A DNA stretch of 44,371 nt, taken from positions 1 through 44,371 of the forward strand of contig PKTE01000106.1 in the NCBI GenBank assembly GCA_002869335.1. Reading direction: 5' to 3'. The stretch's first letter is position 1. Each line of letters starts with the position of its first letter. A program made the position numbers and the translations under genes. This DNA comes from Salinivirgaceae bacterium. GTDB taxonomy: Bacteria; Bacteroidota; Bacteroidia; Bacteroidales; Salinivirgaceae. The notes beneath the pieces are model-generated. The model saw nothing but the letters and a program-made list of their open reading frames with translations. It was not told the origin of the DNA and ran no database searches. Of this stretch, positions 36,375 through 44,371 are shown piece after piece.

Positions 36375-38684
36375 ATGAATAAAAGTGATCAGGATGTACA
36401 GTTTCTTAATATCGTCATGGATTCCATTCAAGAAGGAATTCTCATATTAGATACAGATCTAAAAATTGTAAAGGCAAACCAATGGATAAAAACAAAACAT
36501 TATAATGATGAAGATGTAACTGGTCATTATTGTTTTAAGATTCATAAAAAAAGAACTATTCCGTGTTCAAAGTGTACTGTAATTGATACTATTAAGTCTA
36601 AAAAGCCTCAAAAACAGGTAGTTCGCAATCCATTTAATGATGGTCCAAATGACTTTTTTGAAATTAATACTTACCCTGTATTTGACGAAAATGGAGAAGT
36701 AGAGTTTGTTGTTGAGAAATATCAAGATATTTCTGAATTAAAACAGAGTATTAACAAATTGATGAAAAGTGAAAATAATCTAAAGGTTATCTTGGACAAT
36801 AGCCCTGATTTGGTGATGATTACAGATATGAATGCCGATGTTGTGTTTATAAGTGAAAATGTTGAAAAAATAACGGGGTATAGTGTTGAATATTTCAAAG
36901 GAAAGGGATTACCAAAAGATTGTATTTATCCCGAAGATTTGCCAAAATGCCAGACATTGGTAAGTAATCTAAAAGCGGGAAAACCGTTGGAAATGTTAGA
37001 GTATAGGTTTGTTAAAAAAGATGGTTCAATTATATGGATGCAGCATACGGTTAATCCTATATACGAGAATGGCGAAATCTCTGTGATGCAAAATAATTTG
37101 CGTGATATTACAGCGCAAAAACAAAATGAACTAGCACTGCTTCATTCTCATGATTTGATGAAATATATCATTGAGCATACGAGAAGTGCTGTGGCAATAC
37201 ACGATAAAAATTATAAATACATATTTGTCAGCCAAAGCTATTTGAAGCAATATAATGTAAAAGAAGAAAATATAATTGGGCGACATCATTATGAAGTTTT
37301 TCCTGATTTACCTCAAAAATGGCGAGATGTGCATAAGAAAGCATTGGATGGAATAGTTTCCAGTGCTGAAGATGACCCTTATTACAGAGCTGACGGAAAA
37401 GTTGAATGGACGCGTTGGGAGTGCAGACCATGGTACGACGCAGATAAATCTATTGGTGGATTTATAGTTTATACAGAGGTTATTACGGATCGTAAAAACA
37501 TGGAGATTGAAATTATTGATGCAAGAGATAGAGCAGAAGAAAGTGCCAAAAAGTTACAAGAAGCACATAATATTGCCAAACTTGGAAGTTGGGAATTTGA
37601 TGTGGAATCGGGGCTATTTTCTTTCACTGATAGTTTTTACAAAATATACCATACTAATGCAGAAGAAATGGGTGGTTACCAAATGACCATTGCTCAATAT
37701 AAAGAGAATTTTATGCATCCGGATGATGCTGATATGGTTGATTTTGAGACTGAAAAGGCCTTAAATACAGACGATCCCGGTTTTTCGAGCTATGTTGAGC
37801 ACAGAGTTAAATATAAAGATGGAGGGATAGGCTACATTGGCGTTACATTCTTTATTAAAAAAGATATTGAAGGTCGCACTATTAAAACATATGGTGTAAA
37901 TCAAGATATTACACAAAAGAAATTGACTGAAAAACAATTATTAGAGGCAAAACATAAAGCAGAAGAAAGTGACCGGCTGAAGTCTGAATTTATCAATAAT
38001 ATGTCGCATGAAATCAGAACGCCAATGAATGGAATTCTTGGTTTCAGTAAGCTTTTAAATAGAGCGAATTTATCAGATAAAAAGAGAGATTATTATACAC
38101 AGATAATCGTAAATAGTGGCAATCAACTTATTCGTATTATTGATGATATTCTTGAGATTTCAGCGCTTGGAACGAAACAAGTGAAGATTGAGCAAAATGA
38201 ATTAAGCATTAATGATTTACTTGCCGAACTGTATGCTATTTTTCAAATGAAAGCAAAAGATAAAAACCTTCCTCTCTATCTAAACAAAGATCTACCGGAT
38301 GAAGAGAGTGTAATATATACAGATGCATCAAAGCTGAATAAAATTTTAAGCAATTTGCTGGCAAACGCATTTAAGTTTACAAATGAAGGTTCCGTAGAGT
38401 TTGGATATAAATTGATTAAATCAAATGCTAAACCAATGTTGGAGATTTTTGTGAAAGATACCGGAATAGGTATTCATAAAGATAAGCAGACTAGAATATT
38501 TGATAGATTTACTCAGGAAGAGAAAGAGGTTTCAAAAATTGTTGGGGGTATTGGTCTTGGACTTTCAATTGCGAAAGAGAATGCTGAATTATTGGGCGGA
38601 GGTATTCGCCTTGAGTCGGAGAAGGGTGAAGGTGCCGCATTTTATGTGACAATTCCTTATTCGCCAGTTAGGAAATCAGAATAG
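36375..38684 (+). CDS. cytoplasmic sensor histidine kinase with four PAS domains
   Basis: A 769-residue soluble kinase without membrane segments. PAS1 (about 8-120) contains Cys53, Cys64 and Cys67 in CFKIHKKRTIPCSKC, a layout often linked to redox or metal sensing. PAS2 (about 130-255), PAS3 (258-375) and PAS4 (393-515) follow, each ending in the DIT-type PAC signature. HisKA carries His545 in NNMSHEIRTPMNG, and HATPase (about 645-765) has NLLANAFKFT, DTGIGI and GGIGLGLSI. No receiver domain is attached. Two small genes follow tightly (13 nt to the next), so it heads an operon with an unknown secreted protein and a CE15-like esterase. No convincing promoter was found in the 104-nt upstream gap. 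Confidence 0.92.
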   Translation: MNKSDQDVQFLNIVMDSIQEGILILDTDLKIVKANQWIKTKHYNDEDVTGHYCFKIHKKRTIPCSKCTVIDTIKSKKPQKQVVRNPFNDGPNDFFEINTYPVFDENGEVEFVVEKYQDISELKQSINKLMKSENNLKVILDNSPDLVMITDMNADVVFISENVEKITGYSVEYFKGKGLPKDCIYPEDLPKCQTLVSNLKAGKPLEMLEYRFVKKDGSIIWMQHTVNPIYENGEISVMQNNLRDITAQKQNELALLHSHDLMKYIIEHTRSAVAIHDKNYKYIFVSQSYLKQYNVKEENIIGRHHYEVFPDLPQKWRDVHKKALDGIVSSAEDDPYYRADGKVEWTRWECRPWYDADKSIGGFIVYTEVITDRKNMEIEIIDARDRAEESAKKLQEAHNIAKLGSWEFDVESGLFSFTDSFYKIYHTNAEEMGGYQMTIAQYKENFMHPDDADMVDFETEKALNTDDPGFSSYVEHRVKYKDGGIGYIGVTFFIKKDIEGRTIKTYGVNQDITQKKLTEKQLLEAKHKAEESDRLKSEFINNMSHEIRTPMNGILGFSKLLNRANLSDKKRDYYTQIIVNSGNQLIRIIDDILEISALGTKQVKIEQNELSINDLLAELYAIFQMKAKDKNLPLYLNKDLPDEESVIYTDASKLNKILSNLLANAFKFTNEGSVEFGYKLIKSNAKPMLEIFVKDTGIGIHKDKQTRIFDRFTQEEKEVSKIVGGIGLGLSIAKENAELLGGGIRLESEKGEGAAFYVTIPYSPVRKSE

Positions 38685-38697
38685 CTCAATTTATATA

Positions 38698-39576
38698 ATG
38701 TATATGAAATACATAGGCTTCTTATTTATACTATTATTCTTTTCATCTTTAGGCAACGCCCAGGATAATCTTAAAAGTAAATACCGTCTCTCAAATAATT
38801 ATGCACCACACATCCTTGAGAATTATGTGGTGAAATATGAAGACGGAACTACTCGTATTTTCAATGAAACAGACCAAACCTATTCGAAAGAATTATACCA
38901 CCAATTTGGAACAGATAACAACAATTTTTGGGGTTTAACAGATGATAAATGGTGCTTTGGAGATTGCGATAGTGCCATTATTAAAATGGACTTTCCTAAA
39001 GCCGAATTTGATAAAATCGTAAATCTTGGATTGGATTATTATTTAGTATGGCGTGGTGATAATCAATTATTTCTGCATGTTGATTTATATCATCAAACAC
39101 ATAATTTTGTGAGTAGTATTGCTTTTAATTCAATAGAATGTGGTGAATTTGAACGTACTGTAATAGTCTCTTTGAATGACTCAGATGGCAGTACAAAATA
39201 TGGTTGTGTATCATTAGAAACCGGAAAACTATTTTCTGATTATTTGGTAGATTCTATGATTACCTGTCCGCGGATTTTTGATGAAATAGCTTTAGTTAAA
39301 AAAGGAGAGAAATATCAATTTTATAATTTTCTAACAGATAAGAAAATTGGTAAATCATATATATCTTACAAAAGAATTCCTGTTTATAATACGGTGTTGG
39401 GTATTTATGAAAATGGCGTTGAAATTATGGATAATGAACAAATTTATAATTTCGATATTGGGAGAGTTAATTCCGTTTATTTTGAGAATATGGGTGACTT
39501 TGTATATGCGTATGTGAAGACTGCTAAAGGTGATTTTAAGATTGATGTGTGGGAAAAAAAGCTTATAAATGAGTAG
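38698..39576 (+). CDS. secreted protein of unknown family
   Basis: A 292-residue protein with signal peptide (MYMKYIGFLFILLFFSSLGNA-type, cleaved before QDN). Either of two Met codons, 38698 or 38704, can be the start. The mature part is a series of short beta strands, for example YVVKYEDGTTRIFNET, DEIALVKKGEKYQFYNF and IYENGVEIMDNEQIYNF, which look like WG-repeat-like hairpins but without the motif. It has four Cys, two of them in KWCFGDCD. I recognise no family. Its 3' end overlaps the CE15-like gene by 8 nt and its start follows the PAS kinase by 13 nt, so it is co-expressed with both. Confidence 0.75.
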   Translation: MYMKYIGFLFILLFFSSLGNAQDNLKSKYRLSNNYAPHILENYVVKYEDGTTRIFNETDQTYSKELYHQFGTDNNNFWGLTDDKWCFGDCDSAIIKMDFPKAEFDKIVNLGLDYYLVWRGDNQLFLHVDLYHQTHNFVSSIAFNSIECGEFERTVIVSLNDSDGSTKYGCVSLETGKLFSDYLVDSMITCPRIFDEIALVKKGEKYQFYNFLTDKKIGKSYISYKRIPVYNTVLGIYENGVEIMDNEQIYNFDIGRVNSVYFENMGDFVYAYVKTAKGDFKIDVWEKKLINE

Positions 39577-40858
39577 TTTAATGATGCCTAAAGTATTGCT
39601 CATTATTTTTTTACTTGGAATAAGTTTAAGCTGTTCCAAAATATCGCAAAAAGACCAGAATTGCGATGAGAAAGCAGTTCAACCCTACGTGCTACCAGAT
39701 CTTTTAACAATGCAAAACGGGGAAAAGATTAAAAGCATTGCTGACTGGGAGACCAAACGCAGACCTGAAGTTCTTGAATTATATAAAAGAGAGATATATG
39801 GGCGAGTACCGGAAGGGTTTGATGGTAAGCTTTCCTCAAAAATTTTTGAGCAGAGCAATGAAGCCCTTGATGGCGCTGCCATAAGAAGGCAAATAGCACT
39901 TACATATAGCATTAATGGCAAAGAACTTAATATAAATGTATTGCTGTATTTGCCAAAACAAATAAAGTATCCTCCTTTATTTCTTGGATATAACTTTTAT
40001 GGAAATCAAACCATAATTGATGATACAAAAATCGTTTTGACAAATTCATGGATTCAGAATAATGGTGAAATAGGCATTACAACCAATTGTGCAACTGAAC
40101 AATTGCGAGGAAAAAGAAACAATAGGTGGCCAATTAAGAATCTAATTTCTGAAGGATTTGGAATTGCGACAGTTAATTACGCTGATATTGACCCAGATAG
40201 ATATGATTTCTCAGATGGTATTCATCCATTACTTTATCACAAAAACCAGACGAGACCTGCAAAAGATGAATGGGGTTCCATTTCAGCATGGGCATGGGGA
40301 TATTCGAGGATTTTGGATTACCTCAAAACAGATGAGCTGACTAAGGATTCGAAGTTTATTTTATTTGGACATTCTCGTATTGGTAAGGCTGCGCTATGGG
40401 CAGGTGTACTGGATGATAGATTTGATATGGTTATTGCAAACAATTCAGGTTGTGCAGGTGCTGCTATTTTTAGACGCAAGTTTGGAGAACGGATATCAAA
40501 AATCTATTACAACTTTCCGCAATGGTTTTGTCAAAACTTCAAGAAATATAGAAAAGACGAGAACTTATTACCCATTGATCAACACATGTTAATTGCCTTG
40601 ATAGCGCCCAGACCTGTTTATATTGCCAGTGCCGAAAAGGATTGTTTTTCAGATCCCATAGGCGAATATTTATCTGGTTATTATGCAACACCTGTTTATG
40701 AAATGTATGGTAAGAAAGGATTGAACGATTCTATTCAACCAGCCTTAAACACACCTATATTTAATACGATTGGATATCACATAAGATCAGGTAGGCATGG
40801 TGTGAAGGATTATGATTGGGAGCAGTTTATAAAGTTTTCAAAAAAGCATTTGGAATAA
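39569..40858 (+). CDS. CE15-like glucuronoyl esterase lipoprotein
   Basis: A 429-residue alpha/beta hydrolase with lipobox ISLSC (Cys22 from the first Met; Met5 and Met6 are alternative starts). It matches bacterial CE15 glucuronoyl esterases: WETKRRPEVLELYKREIYGR, WAWGYSRILDYLKTD, the nucleophile Ser269 in FGHSRIGKAALWA, NNSGCAGAAIFRR, IAPRPVYIASAEKD, and the catalytic-type His410 in SGRHGVKDYDW. CE15 enzymes cleave esters between 4-O-methyl-glucuronate of xylan and lignin alcohols; some act on other uronate esters. It is not inside a visible polysaccharide utilisation locus (no SusC/D). It overlaps the upstream unknown gene by 8 nt and ends at a terminator. Confidence 0.88.
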   Translation: MSSLMMPKVLLIIFLLGISLSCSKISQKDQNCDEKAVQPYVLPDLLTMQNGEKIKSIADWETKRRPEVLELYKREIYGRVPEGFDGKLSSKIFEQSNEALDGAAIRRQIALTYSINGKELNINVLLYLPKQIKYPPLFLGYNFYGNQTIIDDTKIVLTNSWIQNNGEIGITTNCATEQLRGKRNNRWPIKNLISEGFGIATVNYADIDPDRYDFSDGIHPLLYHKNQTRPAKDEWGSISAWAWGYSRILDYLKTDELTKDSKFILFGHSRIGKAALWAGVLDDRFDMVIANNSGCAGAAIFRRKFGERISKIYYNFPQWFCQNFKKYRKDENLLPIDQHMLIALIAPRPVYIASAEKDCFSDPIGEYLSGYYATPVYEMYGKKGLNDSIQPALNTPIFNTIGYHIRSGRHGVKDYDWEQFIKFSKKHLE

Positions 40859-40890
40859 AAAAAGCGCAGCCTTCCGACTGCGCTTTTGCT
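40857..40890. terminator. bidirectional terminator between the CE15 gene and the rnf operon
   Basis: Stem AAAAGCGCAG (40860-40869) with CTGCGCTTTT (40878-40887) and an 8-nt loop. The A-run at 40857-40863 gives a run of seven T on the minus strand, so it is strongest as the end of the rnf operon; on the plus strand it overlaps the CE15 stop. Confidence 0.88.
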
Positions 40891-40906
40891 TTATAATCAG
40901 TTTGTT

Positions 40907-41479
40907 TTATACTAATCCTGAGAATCCCATAAAGGCCATGGCCAAAATACCAGCAGCTACAAGAGCAATTGGTGTTCCGCGCATACCTTTTGGTACGTTC
41001 ATAAGGTCTAAATGCTCCCGAATTCCGGCAAAAAGTGAAATGGCTACACCAAAACCAATGGCTGATCCAATGGCGTAAATTACACCTTCTACAAGGTTGT
41101 ATTCATATTGAATAGTTAATAATGCCACACCCATAATGGCACAGTTGGTTGTAATCAGTGGTAAGAATACACCTAGTGCTGAAGAGAGTGGAGGACTCAC
41201 TTTTTTCAATACAATTTCAACCATTTGTACAAATGAGGCAATTACTAAGATGAATGAAATTGTTTGTAAGTATCCAATTCCAAATGGCTCAAGTACATAT
41301 GTTTGAAGTAAATAAGTTACGATTGTGGCCAGTACCATTACGAATGTAACAGCACCTGTCATACCAACAGCTGTCGATAGCTTTTTGGATACTCCCATAA
41401 ATGGACAAATACCCAAAAACTGCATTAAAACAATGTTGTTTACTAGAATGGCCGATATTACAATTGCAAAAATTTCCAT
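40907..41479 (-). CDS. rnfA: Rnf electron transport complex subunit A
   Basis: A 190-residue six-helix membrane protein (IVLMQFLGICPFMGVSKK, PLITTNCAIMGVALL, FGVAISLFAGIREHLD), matching RnfA/RsxA and NqrE. RnfA forms, with RnfE, the membrane core that carries electrons across the membrane; conserved Cys in CPFMG and TNCA are typical. It is the last gene of the cluster, 11 nt after rnfE, and a strong terminator follows. The Rnf (not Nqr) assignment rests on the ferredoxin-type Fe-S motifs in the C subunit of the same operon. Confidence 0.95.
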   Translation of the reverse strand: MEIFAIVISAILVNNIVLMQFLGICPFMGVSKKLSTAVGMTGAVTFVMVLATIVTYLLQTYVLEPFGIGYLQTISFILVIASFVQMVEIVLKKVSPPLSSALGVFLPLITTNCAIMGVALLTIQYEYNLVEGVIYAIGSAIGFGVAISLFAGIREHLDLMNVPKGMRGTPIALVAAGILAMAFMGFSGLV

Positions 41480-41490
41480 AATTCAGCGTT

Positions 41491-42096
41491 TTAAGATTTT
41501 TTAAATCTGTTAATCATTGCGATAAGGTATCCTAATACGATAAAGGCTCCCGGAGCTAATACAAAAATTAACATAGTAATTGGAGAACCTTTCTCAGTAG
41601 TTGGGAAGATTGGAATTTCAATTCCAAATACCGAACCGGCACCTAATAACTCACGAACTGCTCCTAAAAGCGTTAGCGCAAATGCAAAACCGAGTCCCAT
41701 ACCAAGTCCATCAATTATAGAAGAACCAATGTTGTTTTTAGAGGCAAATGCTTCAGCACGTCCTAAAACTAAACAGTTTACTACAATCAAAGGAATGAAA
41801 ATACCGAGTGACTCATGCAGGCTAGGTAAAAATCCGGCCATGCTCAAATCTACCATGGTCACAAATGAGGCAATGATCACGATAAATGAAGGAATACGTA
41901 CTTTGTCAGGAATAAGGTTTTTAACTAACGATACTACGATGTTGGCCATTACCAATACAAATGTAGTAGCCAGGCCCATACCTAATCCATTAACTGCACT
42001 TGAAGTAACCGCAAGGGTAGGACAGAGTCCTAACAGCAATACAAATACTGCATTTTCTTTTATAAATCCCTTGGTGAAATTTTGCATTTGATTCAT
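41491..42096 (-). CDS. rnfE: Rnf electron transport complex subunit E
   Basis: A 201-residue membrane protein paralogous to RnfA: FTKGFIKENAVFVLLLGLCP, FIPLIVVNCLVLGRAEAFA and GMGLGFAFALTLLGAVRELL. Cys in LGLCP and VNCLVLGRAE match the buried Fe-S-associated Cys of RsxE. It overlaps the rnfG stop by 4 nt. A GGAGG-type ribosome binding site (42103-42107 on the minus strand) lies inside the last codons of rnfG, giving strong coupled translation. Confidence 0.96.
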   Translation of the reverse strand: MNQMQNFTKGFIKENAVFVLLLGLCPTLAVTSSAVNGLGMGLATTFVLVMANIVVSLVKNLIPDKVRIPSFIVIIASFVTMVDLSMAGFLPSLHESLGIFIPLIVVNCLVLGRAEAFASKNNIGSSIIDGLGMGLGFAFALTLLGAVRELLGAGSVFGIEIPIFPTTEKGSPITMLIFVLAPGAFIVLGYLIAMINRFKKS

Positions 42097-42689
42097 TCTT
42101 TGCCTCCTTTCTTATCTAACACCTTGTAAGCTCTGTCGATGGCATCACAAAATGCACGCGAACTAATTGTAGCTGCTGTAATGGCATCTACTTTACCGCC
42201 ATCTTTCTTAACTGTAAGGTTATCTTTTGTTGGCATTTTTCCTTGAAACTGGTTCGGGAAATCTGATTTTGACGCATCCATTTTATCTCCTAACCCAGGA
42301 GTTTCTTTATGCGACAATATTGCGGTATTTATAATTTTACCAACAGTGTCGAAACCGACCATTATTGAGAAACGGCCACTAAATCCATTATCAGTATATG
42401 TTTCAATAGCTGTTCCTACTAATTTATTTTCTTTATATGCTTCATTAAAAAAGATAGAATCTTTACCTGATTTCGGCATAATACTATAAGATTGAATAGT
42501 ATCAAATTCAATTGCTATACTATCATTAGTAAAAACCTTTTTTATAGCAGCTTCTTTTTTAGCTTGTAATGCTTTTGCAATTGGCTCCTTGGTTAACTCA
42601 TATATGCCACCAAGAGTAGCCGATGCTATAAACGTTACAGCGAAAAGTGTAACTAGCATATTGATGAATGATGATTCTCTTTTAGCCAT
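42093..42689 (-). CDS. rnfG: Rnf electron transport complex subunit G
   Basis: A 198-residue protein with one N-terminal membrane helix (MLVTLFAVTFIASATLGGIY) and a periplasmic FMN-binding domain. Landmarks are ILSHKETPGLGDKMD and DAITAATISS, in which Thr174 corresponds to the residue that carries covalent FMN; the usual S-G-A-T is here T-A-A-T. Attachment normally needs ApbE, which is not in the window. The start overlaps rnfD by 8 nt, and the Shine-Dalgarno GGAGGT (42700-42695) is embedded in the 3' end of rnfD. Confidence 0.94.
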   Translation of the reverse strand: MAKRESSFINMLVTLFAVTFIASATLGGIYELTKEPIAKALQAKKEAAIKKVFTNDSIAIEFDTIQSYSIMPKSGKDSIFFNEAYKENKLVGTAIETYTDNGFSGRFSIMVGFDTVGKIINTAILSHKETPGLGDKMDASKSDFPNQFQGKMPTKDNLTVKKDGGKVDAITAATISSRAFCDAIDRAYKVLDKKGGKE

Positions 42690-43683
42690 TTTTTACCTCC
42701 TCTCCGAAACGTTTTGGTTTTGTGTAACTGTTGATAATTGGTACTGTGGCGTTCATGATCAAAATGGCAAATGATACACCTTCTGGATATGCACCCCAAT
42801 AACGAATCAGCATGGTGATAACACCAATACCAACCCCGAAAATAATTTGTCCTTTCCCTGTCATTGGTGATGAAACCATGTCTGTGGCCATATAAATAGC
42901 ACCAATCATAAGACCTCCAGTAAGCAGGTGAAATAATGGTGCAGGATAGATTGACGGATCTACCAGGTGCATTATTCCAGAAAAAATGAATACTGTCCCG
43001 AAAATAGCAACTGGTGCATGCCATGTGATAATTTTACGCATGAGCATGTAAATTCCACCAATTATTAAGGCCAATGCTGAAATTTCTCCAAGAGAACCTG
43101 GAACGTTACCAACAAAATAATCTAGTGCCGTTGGTAATTTTTCCATAATCTCCGACATTGTTTTGTCGCCTCCTAAACCTTCTTTAAGTATTCCAAGAGG
43201 TGTTGCCCCGGATATAGCGTCCGCTCCTTCTTGGAAAAAGCGGTTGTTAGGCCATGATGTCATTTCAACCGGCCATGAGATCAACATAAATACACGACCT
43301 ACTAAGGCAGGGTTAAATATGTTCTTTCCTAAACCACCAAATGACATTTTACCAACTCCAATGGCAACTAAAGCACCAATAACCATCATCAAAATGGGCA
43401 GGTTAGCCGGTACGTTAAATGCCAGAAGCATTCCGGTAATTATAGCAGAGCCATCAAAGGCTGTACGTGTCGATTCTTTTAGTAAAAATTTTTGAATCAG
43501 CCATTCAAATGCTACGCTGGCAACAACTGCTATTAGCGTTAATTTCAGCGCATCCAGTCCGAAAAAGTAAACTGCAACCCCAAGTGCAGGAATAAGGCTG
43601 AGCACTACTCCGTACATTATGCTTCGTACAGATTCGTGTCCCTTAACGTGGGGTGACGGTGATACTGTTAATAGTCTGTTCAT
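42682..43683 (-). CDS. rnfD: Rnf electron transport complex subunit D
   Basis: A 333-residue polytopic protein: MNRLLTVSPSPHVKGHESVR, ITGMLLAFNVPANLPILMMV, GGLGKNIFNPALVGRVF, and the covalent-flavin motif DAISGATPLGIL with Thr161. RnfD passes electrons through FMN within the membrane. The length is normal. Its ATG overlaps the rnfC stop by one nucleotide (TAATG), and rnfG starts inside its 3' end. Confidence 0.95.
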   Translation of the reverse strand: MNRLLTVSPSPHVKGHESVRSIMYGVVLSLIPALGVAVYFFGLDALKLTLIAVVASVAFEWLIQKFLLKESTRTAFDGSAIITGMLLAFNVPANLPILMMVIGALVAIGVGKMSFGGLGKNIFNPALVGRVFMLISWPVEMTSWPNNRFFQEGADAISGATPLGILKEGLGGDKTMSEIMEKLPTALDYFVGNVPGSLGEISALALIIGGIYMLMRKIITWHAPVAIFGTVFIFSGIMHLVDPSIYPAPLFHLLTGGLMIGAIYMATDMVSSPMTGKGQIIFGVGIGVITMLIRYWGAYPEGVSFAILIMNATVPIINSYTKPKRFGEEVKNG

Positions 43684-44371
43684 TATTGTTTTCTTGATCT
43701 GATTATTTGATTCACGTTAGATTTCCCGAGTCGTATATAGTCCAATAATGGTCTGTATGATGGACATGTAAATGAACATGATCCACATTCGATACAATCC
43801 ATAATGCGATCTTTCTCTGATTTATCCCATATTTTTTGCTCGGCATAGTTCATTAATAGGAAAGGTTCCAATCCCATTGGACATGCTGTAATACATTTCC
43901 CACAACGGATGCACGATTCGTAATCTTTACGATGCGCTTCAGTGTCTTGAAAAATAAGCACACCACTGGTACCTTTTGTAACAGGTGCCTCAAGGTCGTT
44001 TAGCGCCTTACCCATCATAGGCCCGCCACTTACAACTTTTCCGGTGTCTTCTGGTAATCCACCAGCAGCATCAATTAGCTGTTGAACAGGTGTTCCGATT
44101 CTTACCAACAAGTTACTTGGTTTTTGAACAGATTTACCTGTAACGGTTACAATACGCTCAATAAGAGGCTTGTTCTTTTGTACAGCTTCATAAACTGCAA
44201 ATGCAGTTCCCACATTTTGCACTACAGCACCAACTTCGATAGGTAATTTTCCTGATGGTACTTCTCGGTTCATAACAGCTTTAATAAGTTGTTTTTCACC
44301 TCCTTGTGGGTATTTTACTTTCAATGGTACAATGTCTATTCCCGGATAATCAACTGAGATTTTACTTAGCG
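43683..44371 (-). CDS. rnfC: Rnf electron transport complex subunit C, N-terminal part outside the window
   Basis: The frame is open to the right edge (first visible residues LSKISVDYPGIDIVPLKVKY), so only the C-terminal 229 residues or so are present. The visible part has the SLBB-like segment TGKSVQKPSNLLVRIGTPVQ and SGGPMMG. Two 4Fe-4S motifs follow, CIRCGKCITACP and CIECGSCSFTCP. These ferredoxin clusters distinguish RnfC from NqrA. RnfC takes electrons from NADH/ferredoxin-linked RnfB; rnfB is expected just outside the window. A TTG at 44324 could be mistaken for a start but lies inside the conserved domain. Confidence 0.95.
   Translation of the reverse strand, partial: LSKISVDYPGIDIVPLKVKYPQGGEKQLIKAVMNREVPSGKLPIEVGAVVQNVGTAFAVYEAVQKNKPLIERIVTVTGKSVQKPSNLLVRIGTPVQQLIDAAGGLPEDTGKVVSGGPMMGKALNDLEAPVTKGTSGVLIFQDTEAHRKDYESCIRCGKCITACPMGLEPFLLMNYAEQKIWDKSEKDRIMDCIECGSCSFTCPSYRPLLDYIRLGKSNVNQIIRSRKQ

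Noticed and set aside
42653-43024. 123-codon minus-strand ORF rich in Cys and His
   Set aside because: Out-of-frame reading of rnfD; the Cys/His content is a by-product of the frame.
43163-43495. 110-codon plus-strand ORF
   Set aside because: Antisense shadow of rnfD.
1-44371. tRNA, rRNA, CRISPR array, insertion sequence, prophage or integrase
   Set aside because: None could be supported: no cloverleaf-like sequence, no regularly spaced repeats, no transposase or integrase motifs were seen while reading both strands by eye.

Overview
The window looks like chromosomal DNA of a Bacteroidota bacterium. It is AT-rich (by eye about one third GC). Several intergenic regions carry the Bacteroidota-type -7 element TAnnTTTG, and most genes have weak or no Shine-Dalgarno sequences. 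The gene families are typical of the phylum: DUF4836, DUF4421, DUF6485, Reg_prop/Y_Y_Y sensors and GldI-like FKBP lipoproteins. An Rnf complex, rather than an Nqr complex, is encoded at the right edge. That, with the CE15-like esterase and sulfotransferase, would fit an anaerobic or facultative, perhaps marine, Bacteroidia lineage; this placement is inference.

Left part (1-12.1 kb): a truncated DUF4836 lipoprotein gene; a tightly coupled pair made of a Cys-rich DUF6485 protein and a U32-family (RlhA-like) protein; a small outer-membrane barrel; a charge-segregated 69-residue protein; a succinate-semialdehyde-type aldehyde dehydrogenase; a giant periplasmic-propeller sensor with a cytoplasmic SpoIIE/PP2C phosphatase; and a secreted protein with 11-residue repeats, a transglutaminase-like domain and SBBP-type propeller repeats.

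Central housekeeping block (12.1-19.5 kb): Dabb protein, ribH and a membrane-anchored TPR protein face left. recF and the DciA-like DUF721 gene face right, and ndk converges on them. nrnA then runs into three consecutive FKBP-type lipoproteins, the first GldI-like. This closes at a strong bidirectional terminator.

Envelope/glycan block (19.5-28.4 kb): a YfhO-family membrane protein on the minus strand, then a LamG lipoprotein and a cassette of two GT4 glycosyltransferases, a sulfotransferase and a Wzx-like flippase, which looks like a module for making and exporting a sulfated surface glycan.

Sensor block (28.4-40.9 kb, all plus strand): a Reg_prop histidine kinase; an SF1 (Upf1-like) helicase interrupted by one in-frame TAG exactly between its two RecA-like domains; a lipoprotein; a DUF4421 protein; a four-PAS histidine kinase; an unrecognised secreted protein; and a CE15-like esterase. 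No response regulator gene lies in the window. The right edge (40.9-44.4 kb, minus strand) holds rnfC(partial)-D-G-E-A with overlapping genes and a strong terminator.

The observations most worth a second look are the interdomain amber codon in the helicase, the DUF6485/U32 coupled pair, the hendecad-transglutaminase-propeller protein, the triple FKBP cluster with diverged active sites, and the kinase-unknown-esterase operon. I saw no tRNA, rRNA, CRISPR array, insertion sequence or prophage.
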